NCBI RefSeq assembly: GCF_004522155.1
Contig: NZ_SDEA01000007.1
Coordinates: 1-64,000, forward strand
DNA length: 64,000 nucleotides
Direction of reading: 5' to 3'
Origin: Paracoccus luteus
GTDB taxonomy: Bacteria > Pseudomonadota > Alphaproteobacteria > Rhodobacterales > Rhodobacteraceae
Position 1 is the stretch's first letter. The number at the start of each line of letters is the position of its first letter. Of the stretch, positions 1 through 9,804 are shown one piece after another. The notes below the pieces were generated by a model. That model made no database searches. It saw nothing but the letters and a program-made list of their open reading frames with translations, and was not told where the DNA came from. The translations under genes and the position numbers were made by a program.

Positions 1-1
1 C

Positions 2-787
2 GCCGCCGCGCGCGACACCGAGGCCGCCGCCCGCGCCCGCATCGCCGAGGGGACTGGCGGCACCCCCGACGCGCTGGCCGCGGCGCTGGCGCTGGACGCG
101 GCCGCCCTGCCCGCCGCGGACGAGCTGGACGCGCGCGTCGCCCGCCTGCGCGCCGCCCGCGACGCGCTTGGCCCCGTCAACCTGCGCGCCGACGAGGACA
201 AGCGCGCGCTGGACGCCGAACGCGAGACGCTGGCCGCTGAAAAGGCCGACCTGACCGCCGCGATCCACAAGCTGCGCGGCGGCATCGGCAGCCTGAACCG
301 CGACGGGCGCGCGCGGCTGCTGGCCGCCTTCGATGCCGTCAACGCCAGCTTCGGCACGCTGTTCACCCATCTGTTCGGCGGCGGCGAGGCGCGGCTGGTG
401 CTGGTCGAATCCGACGACCCGCTGGAGGCCGGGCTGGAAATCCTGGCCCAGCCGCCGGGCAAGAAGCTGTCCACCCTCAGCCTGTTGTCGGGGGGCGAGC
501 AGACGCTGACCGCGCTGGCGCTGATCTTCGCCGTGTTCCTGGCGACGCCCGCCCCGATCTGCGTGCTGGACGAGGTGGACGCGCCGCTGGACGACGCCAA
601 CGTCTCGCGTTTCTGCGACCTGCTGGACGAGATGGCGCGCCGCACCGACACGCGGTTCCTGATCATCACCCATCACGCCGTGACGATGGCCCGGATGGAC
701 CGGCTGTTCGGCGTGACGATGGTAGAACAGGGGGTCAGCCAGCTGGTCAGCGTTGACCTCAAGCGCGCCGAGGCGCTGGTCGCATGA
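2..787 (+). CDS. smc: Chromosome segregation ATPase SMC, C-terminal part (5' end outside window)
   Basis: The reading frame is open from the first bases of the window, so only the last 261 residues are seen. They hold the end of a coiled coil and the C-terminal ATPase lobe: signature motif LLSGGEQ at about visible residues 161-167, Walker [14 protein letters not shown] at about 186-198, and the switch histidines in LIITHH. This pattern is diagnostic of SMC proteins, which bind DNA as dimers with ScpA/ScpB and organise the chromosome. The stop codon overlaps the start of the next gene (ATGA at 784-787), so the two are probably co-translated. RecN or another SMC-like ATPase is less likely given the [10 protein letters not shown] signature. 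Confidence 0.93.
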   Translation, partial: AAARDTEAAARARIAEGTGGTPDALAAALALDAAALPAADELDARVARLRAARDALGPVNLRADEDKRALDAERETLAAEKADLTAAIHKLRGGIGSLNRDGRARLLAAFDAVNASFGTLFTHLFGGGEARLVLVESDDPLEAGLEILAQPPGKKLSTLSLLSGGEQTLTALALIFAVFLATPAPICVLDEVDAPLDDANVSRFCDLLDEMARRTDTRFLIITHHAVTMARMDRLFGVTMVEQGVSQLVSVDLKRAEALVA

Positions 788-1416
788 CGCGGGCCTTTGT
801 CCTTGCCGCGGCGCTGGCGACGCTGGCCGCGCTTGCCGGCTGGCCGTGGCTGCACTGGGCGACCAAGCCGCTGGCGACCGCGCTGCTGATCGCGATGGTG
901 GCGCCGCACGGAGGCGGCTATGCGCGCGCGGTCACCGCCGGGCTGGCGCTGTCGCTGGTGGGCGACGTCGCGCTGATGCTGCCGGGCGATCATTTCCTGC
1001 CGGGGCTGGTCGCGTTCCTTCTGGCGCATCTGGCCTATCTGCGGGCGCTGACCCGCGGCGCGCCGCTGGCGGCGCGGCCGCTGACCTGGGCGCTGTTCGC
1101 CGCGCTGGCCGTGGGGCTGATGGCCGTGCTGTGGAGCGGGGTGCCGCCGGGGATGCGCGCGCCGGTCGCGGTCTATGCCGCCGTGCTGGCCGCGATGGGG
1201 GCGCAGGCGGTGACGCGGGCGCAGATCCTTGCCACACCCGCCGCGCGGCTGGCGGCGCTGGGGGGCGTGTTGTTCATGGTCAGCGACACGATGCTGGCGC
1301 TGAACCGCTTTCAGGGGCCGGTGCCGCTGTCGCCGCTGTGGGTGCTGGGCACCTATTACGCCGCGCAGTTCGCGCTGGCACGGTCGGCTTTGCCAAACCG
1401 CCCCGGACGCGTCTAG
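784..1416 (+). CDS. Lysoplasmalogenase, YhhN/TMEM86 family membrane protein
   Basis: This 210-residue, almost wholly hydrophobic protein has about eight predicted membrane segments. It shows the YhhN-family pattern of small charged islands between helices: [10 protein letters not shown] at about residues 59-68 and [11 protein letters not shown] near residues 165-175, matching the conserved S-D and D-A/N motifs of the family. Family members hydrolyse the vinyl-ether bond of lysoplasmalogens, but many bacterial homologues are untested, so the substrate is inferred. The start is fixed by the 4-base overlap with the smc stop. It is probably the last gene of the smc transcript. Confidence 0.8.
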   Translation: MTRAFVLAAALATLAALAGWPWLHWATKPLATALLIAMVAPHGGGYARAVTAGLALSLVGDVALMLPGDHFLPGLVAFLLAHLAYLRALTRGAPLAARPLTWALFAALAVGLMAVLWSGVPPGMRAPVAVYAAVLAAMGAQAVTRAQILATPAARLAALGGVLFMVSDTMLALNRFQGPVPLSPLWVLGTYYAAQFALARSALPNRPGRV

Positions 1417-1447
1417 GATCGCGCCGACCCATCAACCGGAGACCGCC

Positions 1448-1909
1448 ATGTCCATCGACGCCCGCCTGTCGCAGCTGAACATCACCCTGCCGGACGCGCC
1501 CGCGCCCGCGGCGAACTATGTGCCCCATGTGCAGACGGGGAACCTGCTGTTCGTGTCGGGCCAGATCTCGGCCGGGCCCGAGGGGCTGATCCGCGGACGG
1601 CTGGGCGACGACATGGACGTGGCCGCGGGTGCGGCCGCGGCGCGGGGGTGCGGGCTGGCGCTGCTGGCGCAGGCGCGCGCGGCGCTGGGGTCGCTGGACC
1701 GGGTGGCGCGGGTGGTCAAGCTGACGGGCTTCGTCAACTCGACCCCCGGTTTCACCGACCAGCCCGAGGTCATCAACGGCTGTTCCGACCTGATGGTCGA
1801 GGTGTTCGCCGACAAGGGCCGCCACGCCCGCGCCGCGGTCAGCGCCACAGCCCTGCCCCGCGGCGTCGCGGTCGAGATCGAGGCCGTGTTCGAGATCGCG
1901 GCGGACTGA
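1448..1909 (+). CDS. RidA family (YjgF/YER057c/UK114) protein
   Basis: The 153-residue product has the RidA fold, with landmarks NLLFVSGQIS near residues 32-41, the VVKLTGFVNS segment near 92-101, and RAAVSATALPRGVAVEIEA near 127-145 carrying the arginine that binds the carboxylate of the substrate. RidA enzymes deaminate reactive enamine/imine intermediates released by PLP enzymes. The subgroup with the longer N-terminus and an Ala-Leu-Pro rather than Val-x-x-Leu-Pro context may not be a true RidA, so activity is inferred. A GGAG ribosome-binding site sits about 8 bases before the ATG at 1448. Confidence 0.88.
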   Translation: MSIDARLSQLNITLPDAPAPAANYVPHVQTGNLLFVSGQISAGPEGLIRGRLGDDMDVAAGAAAARGCGLALLAQARAALGSLDRVARVVKLTGFVNSTPGFTDQPEVINGCSDLMVEVFADKGRHARAAVSATALPRGVAVEIEAVFEIAAD

Positions 1910-1987
1910 CCCCCGCGACCCACGCAAGGGCCGCGCGGGATCGCCCGACGCGGTCACCCCATCATGCCCCAAACCGACAGGCGCGCC

Positions 1988-2731
1988 ATGCTGCACCCCG
2001 ACTTCCTGACCCGTCCCATCGCCCATCGCGGGCTGCACGGGCCGGGCGTGCCCGAAAACTCGATGGCCGCGATGCGTGCGGCGGCGGACGCGGGCTATGG
2101 GATCGAACTGGACCTGCAGCCGGCCGCCGACGGCACGCCGCTGGTCTTTCACGACTATGACCTGGCGCGGCTGACGGGCGGCGGGGGCGTCGTCTCGGCG
2201 CTGACCGTGGCCGCGGCCGGGGCGCTGCGGCTGGCCGGAACGGACGAGGCCATCCCCACGCTGGCCGAGGTGCTGGACGAGGTCGCGGGCCGCGTGCCGC
2301 TGCTGATCGAGATCAAGGACCAGGACGGCGGGCTTGGCCCGAACATGGGCGACCTGCCCGCCCGCGTGGCCGCGCTGGTCGCGGATTACGACGGGCCGGT
2401 CGCCGTCATGTCCTTCAACCCCGAGGCGGTGGCGGCGGTCCGCGCCGCCGCGCCGCATGTCGCGGTCGGGCTGACCAGCTGCGCGTTTCCCGCCGACGAC
2501 TGGCCCGGCGTCCCGCCCGCCCGGCGCGAGGCGCTGGCCCGGCTGCAGGATTTCGACCGCGTGGGCGCGTCCTTCATCTCGCATCACCACGCCGATCTGG
2601 CGAACCCGGCCGTGGCGGCGCTGGCCGCGCGCGGCGTGCCGGTGCTGTGCTGGACGATCCGGTCGCCCGAACAGGCCGACGCCGCGGCGGCCGTGGCGCA
2701 AAACATCACCTTCGAGGGGTTCGCACCATGA
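1988..2731 (+). CDS. Glycerophosphodiester phosphodiesterase family protein
   Basis: The protein (247 residues from 1988) is a short, cytoplasmic GDPD-type TIM barrel. It carries His13-Arg14 in IAHRGLHG, the metal ligands Glu40 and Asp42 in IELDLQ, His55 in VFHDYD, and Glu108/Lys110 in LIEIKDQ. The family cleaves glycerophosphodiesters to glycerol-3-phosphate and an alcohol. I prefer the ATG at 1988, preceded by ACAGGC, over the in-frame ATG at 1964, which has no visible ribosome-binding site. No signal peptide is seen. The stop overlaps the next start (ATGA, 2728-2731), so it is coupled to the SDR gene. Confidence 0.87.
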   Translation: MLHPDFLTRPIAHRGLHGPGVPENSMAAMRAAADAGYGIELDLQPAADGTPLVFHDYDLARLTGGGGVVSALTVAAAGALRLAGTDEAIPTLAEVLDEVAGRVPLLIEIKDQDGGLGPNMGDLPARVAALVADYDGPVAVMSFNPEAVAAVRAAAPHVAVGLTSCAFPADDWPGVPPARREALARLQDFDRVGASFISHHHADLANPAVAALAARGVPVLCWTIRSPEQADAAAAVAQNITFEGFAP

Positions 2732-3453
2732 AACTGCTGATCACCGGCGGCACGCGCGGCATCGGGCGCGCCACGGCGCTGGGGGCGGCCGCGATGGGCT
2801 GGCCGGTCACGCTGGGCTATCGCGGGAACCGGGCGGCCGCGCAGGACGCGGTGGCCGCCGTCCACGCCGCGGGCGGGCAGGCATGGGCGCACAGCGCCGA
2901 CGTGGGTGACGCAGCCCAGGTCGCGGCGCTGTTCGACGCGGCCGAGGCCGCGATGGGCGGCCTGGACGGCGTCGTCGTGAACGCGGGCATCGTCGCCGCG
3001 ACATCGGCGCTGGCCGACATGGACACGGACCGTCTGGAACGCGTGGTCCACACCAACCTCACCGGCGCGCTGTTCTGCGCGCGCGAGGCGGCGCGGCGGC
3101 TGGGTCGCGGCGGCGCGATCGTGCTGGTTTCGTCGGCGGCGGCAAGGCTGGGATCGCCCGGCCAGTATGTCGATTACGCCGCGTCCAAGGGCGCCATCGA
3201 CACGCTGAACATCGGGCTTGCCAAGGAACTTGCGGCGGCGGGCATCCGCGTCAACGCGGTCCGCCCCGGCGTGATCGACACCGACATCCACGCCGACGGG
3301 GGCGAGCCGGACCGCGCCGCCCGCCTCGGCCCCTCGCTGCCGCTGGGACGGGCAGGCTCCGCGGACGAGGTGGCGGCGGCGATCCTGTGGCTGCTGTCGG
3401 ACGCCGCCAGCTATGTCACCGGGGCGAACCTGGACGTGTCGGGCGGGCGTTAA
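2728..3453 (+). CDS. SDR family oxidoreductase (FabG-like)
   Basis: This 241-residue classical short-chain dehydrogenase has the TGGTRGIG cofactor motif at residues 6-13, NAG at 85-87, a catalytic serine at about 135-136 and the Tyr150-x3-Lys154 pair. The end VTGANLDVSGGR is typical of the FabG branch. It should carry out NAD(P)-dependent oxidation or reduction of a small alcohol or ketone, but the substrate cannot be read from the sequence. The start overlaps the GDPD stop. The gene converges on priA and the two stop codons overlap by four bases (3450-3453). Confidence 0.9.
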   Translation: MKLLITGGTRGIGRATALGAAAMGWPVTLGYRGNRAAAQDAVAAVHAAGGQAWAHSADVGDAAQVAALFDAAEAAMGGLDGVVVNAGIVAATSALADMDTDRLERVVHTNLTGALFCAREAARRLGRGGAIVLVSSAAARLGSPGQYVDYAASKGAIDTLNIGLAKELAAAGIRVNAVRPGVIDTDIHADGGEPDRAARLGPSLPLGRAGSADEVAAAILWLLSDAASYVTGANLDVSGGR

Positions 3454-5645
3454 AGAAAGCTCTGCGGGTCGATGTCCACCGCCAGCCGCAGGTTCGCGGG
3501 GGCTTTCGGCGCGCCCGCCAGCCACGCGGCGATGGCCGCCTGAACCGGCGCCTGCCGGGGCGCGCGCACCAGCAGCCGCACGCGATAGCGGCCGCGCACC
3601 CGCGCGATGGGGGCGGGCGCGGGGCCGAACAGGTCGGCGCCGATCTCGCGCAGGGGGGCGGCGCGGCGGGCGAGTTCGGCGGCATACCCCTCGACCACCG
3701 GCTGGTCGGGGTGGGACAGGATGATGCCCGCCAGCCGCGCGTAGGGCGGCATCCCGGCGGCGCGGCGCGCGTCCGCCTCGGCGTTCCAGAAATCCTCGTC
3801 CCGGCCCGACAGGATGGCGCGGATGACCGGGTGGTCGGGCTGGTGGGTCTGCAGCAGCGCAAGGCCGGGCCGGTCGCCCGCCTGCCGCCCCGCCCGGCCC
3901 GCGACCTGCCGCATCAGCTGGAACGACCGCTCTGCCGCGCGCAAATCGGCGCCTTGCAGGCCAAGGTCGGCGTCGATCACGCCGACCAGCGTCAGGGCGG
4001 GAAAGTTGTGGCCCTTGGCGACGATCTGGGTGCCGATGATGATGTCGGCCCCGCCGCCCGCGATGGTGGCGATGGTTTCCTTCAGCGCGCGGGCCGACTG
4101 GAACAGGTCGGACGACAGCACGGTCGCGCGGGCGGCGGGGAACCGCGCCGCGACCTCTTCGGCCAGCCGTTCGACGCCCGGCCCGATGGCGGCCATGCGC
4201 CCCTCGACCCCGCAGGCGGGGCAGGCGGTGGGCACCGGCCGCGTCGCGCCGCACTGGTGGCAGACCAGCCGGTTCTGGAACCGGTGTTCCACCATCCGCG
4301 CGTCGCAGTCGGTGCAGCCGACCTGATGCCCGCAGGCCCGGCAGGTCGTCACCGGCGCATAGCCGCGCCGGTTCAGGAACAGCAGCGACTGTTCCCCCCG
4401 CGCCAGCCGCGCGTCCACCGCGCGCGCCAGCGTGGGCGAGATCCAGCGCCCGCCCGGCATCTCTTCGGCGCGCAGGTCGATGGCCGCCATGTCGGGCAGT
4501 TCCGCCTCGCCATAGCGGGCGCGCAGGTCGAGGCGCGCGTATTTGCCCTGCGCGGCGTTGACCCAGCTTTCGACGGACGGCGTGGCCGAGGCCAGCACCA
4601 CCTGCGCCGCGCTGGTGGACGCGCGCAGCACCGCCATGTCGCGGGCGTTGTAATAGACCGTCTCGTCCTGCTTGTAGGAGCCGTCGTGTTCCTCGTCCAC
4701 GACGATCAGCCCAAGGTCGCGGAACGGCAGGAACAGCGCCGACCGCGCGCCCACCACCAAGCCCACCTGACCCTGCCCCGCCATGTGCCACAGGCGGCGG
4801 CGCTCAGCGCGGGTGATGCCGCTGTGCCATTCGCCGGGGCGCGCGCCGAAGCGCGCCTCGACCCGGTCCAGGAACTCGGCCGACAGCGCGATTTCCGGCA
4901 GCAGGACCAGCGCCTGCCGCCCCAGCCGCAGGGTTTCGGCCACGGCCTCCAGATAGACCTCGGTCTTGCCCGAGCCGGTGACGCCGCGCAAAAGCGTCGT
5001 GGCATAGCCGCCCGCGCGCAGGCCGGCGCGCAGCGCGTCGGCCGCCGCCGCCTGATCGGGGGCCAGCGGCTTGCCGGGGCGGTCGGGGTCCAGGGCCGGA
5101 TAGGGCGCGTCGCGCGGGGCCTCGGTCTCGACCAGCGTGCCGGTGGCAACCAGCCCCTTGACGACGGATGCGCCGACGCCAGCCAGCGACGCCAGTTCCC
5201 CCGGCGCAAAGCCTGCGCCGCCGTGATCGTCCAGAACCCGCAGCACCGCCGCGCGAGCGGGCGTCATGCGGTCGGGGGGCGGGCCTGCGCGATGGATCAC
5301 GCGCCGCGCCGCGGGCGGCTGGTCCAGATCGGGCGCGCGCAGCGCCATGCGCAGCATCACCGGCAGCGACGTCAGGGTATAGTCGGCGGCGCGGGTCAGG
5401 AACTCGATCATCGCCGCGCCCAGCGGCGCCGCGTCGATCACCTGCGCGACGGGCCGCAGCCGGGCGGCGTCAAAGCCGCCCTCGCCCGGCCCCCAGACCG
5501 CGCCCATGACGCGGCGCGGTCCCAGCGGCACCAGCACAAGCTGTCCCGCCGCGACCCCGCCCGGCGGCGAAAGATAGTCCAGAAGGCCCACCGGCTCGGT
5601 CGTCAGCACGCCGATGCGGGCGCCGCTTGGGAAATGCGTCGTCAT
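3450..5645 (-). CDS. priA: Primosomal replication restart helicase PriA
   Basis: The 731-residue product has the PriA layout: N-terminal 3'BD/winged-helix region, helicase core with Walker A GVTGSGKT at 221-228 and DEEH box at 317-320, an inserted zinc-binding region with repeated CxxC pairs at about 435-480, and the second helicase lobe ending in QVAGRAGR. PriA binds stalled forks and reloads DnaB. The gene stands alone here. In relatives it often neighbours the fsa-DUF484-xerC group, which lies 10 kb away in this window. It converges with the SDR gene. Confidence 0.96.
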   Translation of the reverse strand: MTTHFPSGARIGVLTTEPVGLLDYLSPPGGVAAGQLVLVPLGPRRVMGAVWGPGEGGFDAARLRPVAQVIDAAPLGAAMIEFLTRAADYTLTSLPVMLRMALRAPDLDQPPAARRVIHRAGPPPDRMTPARAAVLRVLDDHGGAGFAPGELASLAGVGASVVKGLVATGTLVETEAPRDAPYPALDPDRPGKPLAPDQAAAADALRAGLRAGGYATTLLRGVTGSGKTEVYLEAVAETLRLGRQALVLLPEIALSAEFLDRVEARFGARPGEWHSGITRAERRRLWHMAGQGQVGLVVGARSALFLPFRDLGLIVVDEEHDGSYKQDETVYYNARDMAVLRASTSAAQVVLASATPSVESWVNAAQGKYARLDLRARYGEAELPDMAAIDLRAEEMPGGRWISPTLARAVDARLARGEQSLLFLNRRGYAPVTTCRACGHQVGCTDCDARMVEHRFQNRLVCHQCGATRPVPTACPACGVEGRMAAIGPGVERLAEEVAARFPAARATVLSSDLFQSARALKETIATIAGGGADIIIGTQIVAKGHNFPALTLVGVIDADLGLQGADLRAAERSFQLMRQVAGRAGRQAGDRPGLALLQTHQPDHPVIRAILSGRDEDFWNAEADARRAAGMPPYARLAGIILSHPDQPVVEGYAAELARRAAPLREIGADLFGPAPAPIARVRGRYRVRLLVRAPRQAPVQAAIAAWLAGAPKAPANLRLAVDIDPQSFL

Positions 5646-5701
5646 GGCGGCGGGTGTCGCCCGCGGGGCGGGGCTGCGTCAACCGGGGCCGAGCGGCCGG
5701 G

Positions 5702-5851
5702 TCACGGCATGAACAGCCGGTTGAACACCCAGAAACACGCAGCAACCCCCACGACGGCCAGCGCCATCTGGCCGGTGGAAAACGCCCACATCGTCGGCGC
5801 GAACACCAACGCGGTCAGGAACAGTCGCAGGATCAGGGGCCGGTTGCTCAT
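5702..5851 (-). CDS. Small membrane protein, function unknown
   Basis: A 49-residue product starting MSNRPLILRLF at 5851 contains two hydrophobic stretches (about residues 8-26 and 27-45) and ends in a short basic/aromatic tail. The frame stays open upstream to about 6001, but that extension is Arg/Pro-rich and reads like non-coding high-GC sequence, so I use the internal ATG. It lies 56 bases upstream of priA on the same strand and could share its transcript. I do not recognise a family. Confidence 0.5.
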   Translation of the reverse strand: MSNRPLILRLFLTALVFAPTMWAFSTGQMALAVVGVAACFWVFNRLFMP

Positions 5852-6194
5852 GCGCCCGTCATCGCGCGGCGGTGGGCGGGCGTCAATGCGACAGCTTGGC
5901 GGGTCGAGGGGGCAGTCATCTCGCGCCCGGACGACCTGGACGCGACCCGACAGGGCCGTCCGGCCCTCCTCACCTACAGTTCCACCTAGGGAATACCGCA
6001 ATGACCTTGCCGTGGCGCTGAAACATCGCAGTCACAGCCCGCCCCGACGCGCATCGGGCTGAGGATGCGCTCGTCGGCCGGGCCTCGCGGCGGGGCTGGT
6101 GACGCGATCCCGAAAGGATAGCCCCGCGCCGCCACAACGCCGACGCACCGGGCACCACCGGCCGAGCCCGCGCACCCGCACCGACGCGCCCGCC
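5852..6194. other. Intergenic stretch, 343 bases
   Basis: No convincing gene is seen on either strand. It lies between the small membrane protein and the thioesterase, both on the minus strand, and should hold the end of the ruv transcript and a promoter for the small protein and priA. One short hairpin is visible at 5952-5967 (six-base arms, four-base loop). The open frames crossing it are Arg/Pro-rich shadows. Confidence 0.6.
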
Positions 6195-6611
6195 TCAGCC
6201 CTCGACCGGGACCATCGTGCCCAGCATGGTGGCGACGTGCTTGCGGGCGGTGCCGGTTTCCGCCCAGACCTCGGCCCCCACGACGACGATGCGGCGGCCG
6301 GGGCGGATCACGCGGCCCTCGGCCACCAGCCGGTCGCCCACGGCGGGCGACAGCAGGTTGATCTTCATCTCGACGGTGACGACCTCGGCGCCCGTGGGCA
6401 GGACCGACAGCGCCGAATAGCCGGCGGCGCTGTCGCCGATGGCGAACGCCAGCCCGGCATGCGCCGACCCCTGCTGTTGCAGCAGATGCGCCGCGACGGG
6501 CGCGGCGATCACGACGCGCCCGGCCGCCGCCTCGACCATCGAGGCGCCCAGCGTTTCCATCATCGTCTGCCGGGCAAAGCTGTCGCGCAGCCGCCGTTCC
6601 AGGTCATCCAT
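6195..6611 (-). CDS. PaaI-type hotdog thioesterase
   Basis: This is a 138-residue hotdog-fold protein. The segment [23 protein letters not shown] is a clear version of the PaaI/4HBT core, in which an H-G/A-G helix precedes a catalytic D/E region, and [22 protein letters not shown] is the following strand pair. It probably hydrolyses an acyl- or aryl-CoA thioester in the cytoplasm. The start at 6611 overlaps the ruvB stop by eight bases, so it is the last gene of the ruv operon. It belongs to a different hotdog branch from ybgC, the usual partner of ruvB-tol clusters, which is at 29.4 kb here. Confidence 0.82.
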   Translation of the reverse strand: MDDLERRLRDSFARQTMMETLGASMVEAAAGRVVIAAPVAAHLLQQQGSAHAGLAFAIGDSAAGYSALSVLPTGAEVVTVEMKINLLSPAVGDRLVAEGRVIRPGRRIVVVGAEVWAETGTARKHVATMLGTMVPVEG

Positions 6612-7629
6612 CGAACAATCCCGCCTGTGCCGTTTTCGGCTGGTCCAGCCCCAGGTGCCGCCAGCCCAGTTGCCCCAGCATCCGGCCACGCGGGGTGCGC
6701 TGGATCAAGCCCTGCTGCAGCAGATAGGGCTCGATCACCTCCTCGATGGCGTCCCGGCTTTCCGACAGGGCGGCGGACAGGGTTTCCACGCCGACCGGGC
6801 CGCCGCCGTAATGTTCCGCCATCAGGGTCAGATAACGCCGGTCGGCGCCGTCCAGCCCCAGATCGTCCACCCCCAGCCGGGTCAGGGCGATGTCGGCGAT
6901 GGCGCGGTCCAGCCGGCCGTTGCCCTCGACCAGCGCGAAATCGACCACCCGGCGCAGCAGCCGCCCGGCGATGCGGGGGGTGCCGCGCGACCGGCGCGCG
7001 ATTTCGCGCGTGCCGTCGGGGTCCGCGCTGATCCCCATCAGCCGCGCGCCGCGGGCGACGATCTGGTCCAGCTCCTCGACCGTATAGAACTGCAGCCGCG
7101 TCGGGATGCCGAAGCGGTCGCGCAGCGGCGTCGTCAGCAGCCCCAGCCGGGTCGTGGCCCCGACCAGGGTGAAGGGCTGCAGCTCGATCCTGACCGTCCG
7201 CGCCGCCGGCCCCTCGCCGATCACCAGATCCAGTTCGAAATCCTCCATCGCGGGATACAGGATTTCCTCGACCGCGGGGTTCATGCGGTGGATCTCGTCG
7301 ATGAACAGCACGTCGCGGGCGTCCAGGTTGGTCAGGATCGCCGCCAGGTCGCCCGCGCGGGCCAGCACCGGGCCGCTGGTCATCTTGAAGTTCACGCCCA
7401 GTTCGCGCGCCATGATCTGCGCCAGCGTGGTCTTGCCCAGCCCCGGCGGGCCGTGAAACAGCGTGTGGTCCATCGCCTGCCCGCGCATCCGGGCGCTGTC
7501 GATGAAGACGCGCAGGTTGGCGCGCGCCTCGGCCTGTCCGACGAACTCCTCCAGCCGCTGGGGGCGCAGGGCGCGGTCCTCGGCGTCGCCCTCCAAGGCC
7601 GCGCCGCGCAGCGTCGGGTCGGGCGTCAT
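6604..7629 (-). CDS. ruvB: Holliday junction branch migration ATPase RuvB
   Basis: The 341-residue protein has the usual RuvB length and motifs: Walker A GPPGLGKT at 60-67, Walker B with DEIH at 111-114, sensor I GATTR and the arginine-finger region [10 protein letters not shown]-terminal winged helix follows. RuvB hexamers drive branch migration on junctions held by RuvA. The ATG at 7629 overlaps the htpX stop (ATGA on the minus strand), so ruvB is translated as part of ruvC-ruvA-htpX-ruvB. The GC-rich open frame extends far upstream, but that part is a shadow of htpX. Confidence 0.97.
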   Translation of the reverse strand: MTPDPTLRGAALEGDAEDRALRPQRLEEFVGQAEARANLRVFIDSARMRGQAMDHTLFHGPPGLGKTTLAQIMARELGVNFKMTSGPVLARAGDLAAILTNLDARDVLFIDEIHRMNPAVEEILYPAMEDFELDLVIGEGPAARTVRIELQPFTLVGATTRLGLLTTPLRDRFGIPTRLQFYTVEELDQIVARGARLMGISADPDGTREIARRSRGTPRIAGRLLRRVVDFALVEGNGRLDRAIADIALTRLGVDDLGLDGADRRYLTLMAEHYGGGPVGVETLSAALSESRDAIEEVIEPYLLQQGLIQRTPRGRMLGQLGWRHLGLDQPKTAQAGLFDG

Positions 7630-8495
7630 CCGCGCCGCACCGGCGGGACGGAACTGTGCGCGGCGGGCGCCAGCGCCGCCAGCCGGTCGATGCGGTCCTG
7701 CGTCGGCGGGTGGGTGGAGAACATCCTGTCCATCCGCAGCGCGTGCAGCGGGTTGATGATGAACATCGCGGCGCTGGCCGGGTTGCGTTCGGCGGGCACG
7801 TTGACGGTGCGCCCGGCGGCGTTGGCGATCTTGGCCAGCGCGCCCGCCAGCGCCATCGGCTGGCCGCTGATCGCCGCGCCCTCTCGGTCGGCCTCGAACT
7901 CGCGCGTGCGCGAAATCGCCATCTGCACCAGCGACGCGGCGAGCGGGGCGAGGATCATCGCCAGAATGCCGCCCAGCATGCCGCCCCGGTCGCGGTTGCC
8001 GCCGGTGAACAGGAACATGTTGCCCAGCATGGCGATTGCGCCCGTCATCGTCGCCGTCACGGTCATGGTCAGCGTGTCGCGGTTCTTGATGTGGGCGAGT
8101 TCGTGGGCAATGACGCCCGCCAGCTCGTCCCGGGTCAGGATGCCCAGCAGGCCCTGCGTGACCGCAACGGCCGAGTTCTGCGGGTTGCGCCCGGTGGCGA
8201 AGGCGTTGGGCTGGTCCGTCGGCAGCAGATAGACGCGCGGCATCGGCAGGCCGGCGTTCTGCGCCAGCGCGGCGACCAGCGCGACCAGATCGCCGCCCGA
8301 CTGCGGGGTCAGTTCCACCGCGCCCTGCTGGCGCAGCACCGCCTTGTCGCTGTTCCACCAGGCCCACAGGTTGCCCGCCCCGGCAAACAGCAGCGCGAGG
8401 ATCGCGCCGCCCTGCCCGCCCAGCAGCCAGCCCAGCCCCATCAGCAGCGCCGTCATGGCCGCCATCAGGATGAATGTGCGTGCGTTTCCCGCCAT
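7626..8495 (-). CDS. htpX: Membrane zinc metalloprotease HtpX
   Basis: The 289-residue M48-family protein has two N-terminal membrane segments (about residues 8-25 and 30-47), the zinc motif HELAH at 131-135, two further hydrophobic segments near 148-165 and 175-192, and the third zinc ligand in the EADREGA motif starting at Glu201. HtpX degrades damaged inner-membrane proteins alongside FtsH. I chose the ATG at 8495 (MAGNAR) rather than an upstream GTG because the product then begins directly before the first membrane helix. It sits between ruvA (11 bases away) and ruvB (overlapping), an unusual place for this gene. Confidence 0.96.
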   Translation of the reverse strand: MAGNARTFILMAAMTALLMGLGWLLGGQGGAILALLFAGAGNLWAWWNSDKAVLRQQGAVELTPQSGGDLVALVAALAQNAGLPMPRVYLLPTDQPNAFATGRNPQNSAVAVTQGLLGILTRDELAGVIAHELAHIKNRDTLTMTVTATMTGAIAMLGNMFLFTGGNRDRGGMLGGILAMILAPLAASLVQMAISRTREFEADREGAAISGQPMALAGALAKIANAAGRTVNVPAERNPASAAMFIINPLHALRMDRMFSTHPPTQDRIDRLAALAPAAHSSVPPVRRG

Positions 8496-8505
8496 GTGAA
8501 CCCCC

Positions 8506-9186
8506 TTAGCCTTTGGGCGCAAGCAGCCGCAGCGCCGCGCGGATCAAACCGGCGGTCGCGGCGGCGGGTTCCGCGCTGGCGGCCTGCGCCACGGCGGCCG
8601 CAGCCTCGGACGGACCATAGCCGAGGTTGGTCAGCGCCGACATCGCCTCGGCCGACGAAGCCGCGGCGGCACGCGGCGGCGGCGGCGGCGCGGGCGTCGC
8701 GGCGGGTTCCGGCACGGCATCGCCCGGGGCGGATGCGCCGCCGGTTCCCGCGTCCACGGTCAATGCGCCGCCCATCGCGATGATGCCCGGCGCCTTGTCC
8801 TTCAGTTCCAGCACCACGCGCTGCGCCAGCTTCGGCCCGACGCCCGGCGCGCGGCGGACCGCCGACCAGTCGCCCAAGGCGATGGCGCGGCCGACGCCGT
8901 CCGGTCCCAGCGCGCCCAGGATCGCCAGCGAGGCCTTGGCCCCGATGCCCTGCACGGATGTCAGCAGCCGGTGCCATTCCTTTTCCAGCAGCGTCGGAAA
9001 GCCGAACAGCTGCAACAGATCCTCGCGCACCAAAAGGTCGGTATACAGCGCCGCGGCCTGCCCGACGGGCGGCAGGCTGGCCGCCGTGCGTTCGCTGACA
9101 TGGACAAGATAGCCGACGCCGCGCACGTCGATCAGCACGTGATCGGCCGCGCGGTGCAGGATGATGCCCGCGACGCGGCCGATCAT
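8506..9186 (-). CDS. ruvA: Holliday junction DNA helicase subunit RuvA
   Basis: The 226-residue product begins [10 protein letters not shown] and shows the three RuvA parts: an OB-fold domain to about residue 65, tandem helix-hairpin-helix motifs ([14 protein letters not shown] and [14 protein letters not shown]), then an Ala/Pro-rich acidic linker and the RuvB-binding domain III with [13 protein letters not shown]. The linker is longer than in E. coli RuvA (203 residues). The start overlaps the ruvC stop. The same frame stays open far upstream, opposite mrpA, but that extension is a GC shadow. Confidence 0.97.
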   Translation of the reverse strand: MIGRVAGIILHRAADHVLIDVRGVGYLVHVSERTAASLPPVGQAAALYTDLLVREDLLQLFGFPTLLEKEWHRLLTSVQGIGAKASLAILGALGPDGVGRAIALGDWSAVRRAPGVGPKLAQRVVLELKDKAPGIIAMGGALTVDAGTGGASAPGDAVPEPAATPAPPPPPRAAAASSAEAMSALTNLGYGPSEAAAAVAQAASAEPAAATAGLIRAALRLLAPKG

Positions 9187-9677
9187 GCCACCACCTTGAT
9201 GCGCAGCGCCCGCGACTGCAGGTGGCGGGCGTGGCAGATGGCGATGGCCAGCGCGTCGGCGGCATCCGGCCCGGCCAGGTCCACCCCCGGCAGCTGCAGG
9301 CGGACCATGTGCTCGACCTGCTGCTTTTGCGCGTGGCCGACGCCGACGATGGCCTTTTTCACCGCGTTCGGCGCGTATTCCCCGACCGCCAGCCCGGCCT
9401 GCGCGGGCGCAAGCAGGGCGATGCCGCGCGCCTGCCCCAGTTTCAGCGTGCCAGCGGCGTCCTTGTTGACAAACGTCTGTTCCACCGCCGCCGCGTCCGG
9501 CGCGTGGGCCGCGATCACCGCCACCAGCCCGCGATACAGGTCCGCCAGCCGGGCCGGCAGGCCGGCGCTGTCGGACCGGATGATGCCGTTGGCGACATGG
9601 CGCAGGCGGGCGCCATCGACCGCGATGACGCCCCAGCCCATGTTCACCAAGCCGGGGTCGATCCCCAGAACGCGCAT
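9183..9677 (-). CDS. ruvC: Holliday junction resolvase RuvC
   Basis: The 164-residue protein has the RuvC catalytic residues: Asp7 in GIDPG, Glu66 in AVEQTF, and Asp138/Asp141 in [11 protein letters not shown]. It cuts Holliday junctions symmetrically in concert with RuvAB. It is the first gene of the ruvC-ruvA-htpX-ruvB-thioesterase operon and is divergent from the Mrp operon, with 127 bases between them. Confidence 0.97.
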   Translation of the reverse strand: MRVLGIDPGLVNMGWGVIAVDGARLRHVANGIIRSDSAGLPARLADLYRGLVAVIAAHAPDAAAVEQTFVNKDAAGTLKLGQARGIALLAPAQAGLAVGEYAPNAVKKAIVGVGHAQKQQVEHMVRLQLPGVDLAGPDAADALAIAICHARHLQSRALRIKVVA

Positions 9678-9804
9678 GTTGACTGCCCCATGTTTTTCCG
9701 TGGGTTAGCACGAAGGGCGAACATCGCCTAGCGGCTTTTCGCGGCGGGTTGCTTGACAACACCCGCCCCGACTTGGGACACCCACGGGTGAGTTGCGAGG
9801 AACG
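9678..9804. promoter_or_regulatory. Divergent promoter region between ruvC and the mrp operon
   Basis: The 127-base gap separates two divergent operons and so must hold both promoters. A perfect TTGACA lies at 9753-9758 on the plus strand, but no good -10 hexamer follows at 16-18 bases, so the exact promoter is uncertain. A GAGG ribosome-binding site at 9797-9800 supports the mrpA start at 9805. Confidence 0.4.

Noticed and set aside
3387-6062. Plus-strand open frame of 891 codons opposite priA
   Set aside because: Arg/Gly/Ala-rich shadow of a well-supported gene, with no recognisable domain.
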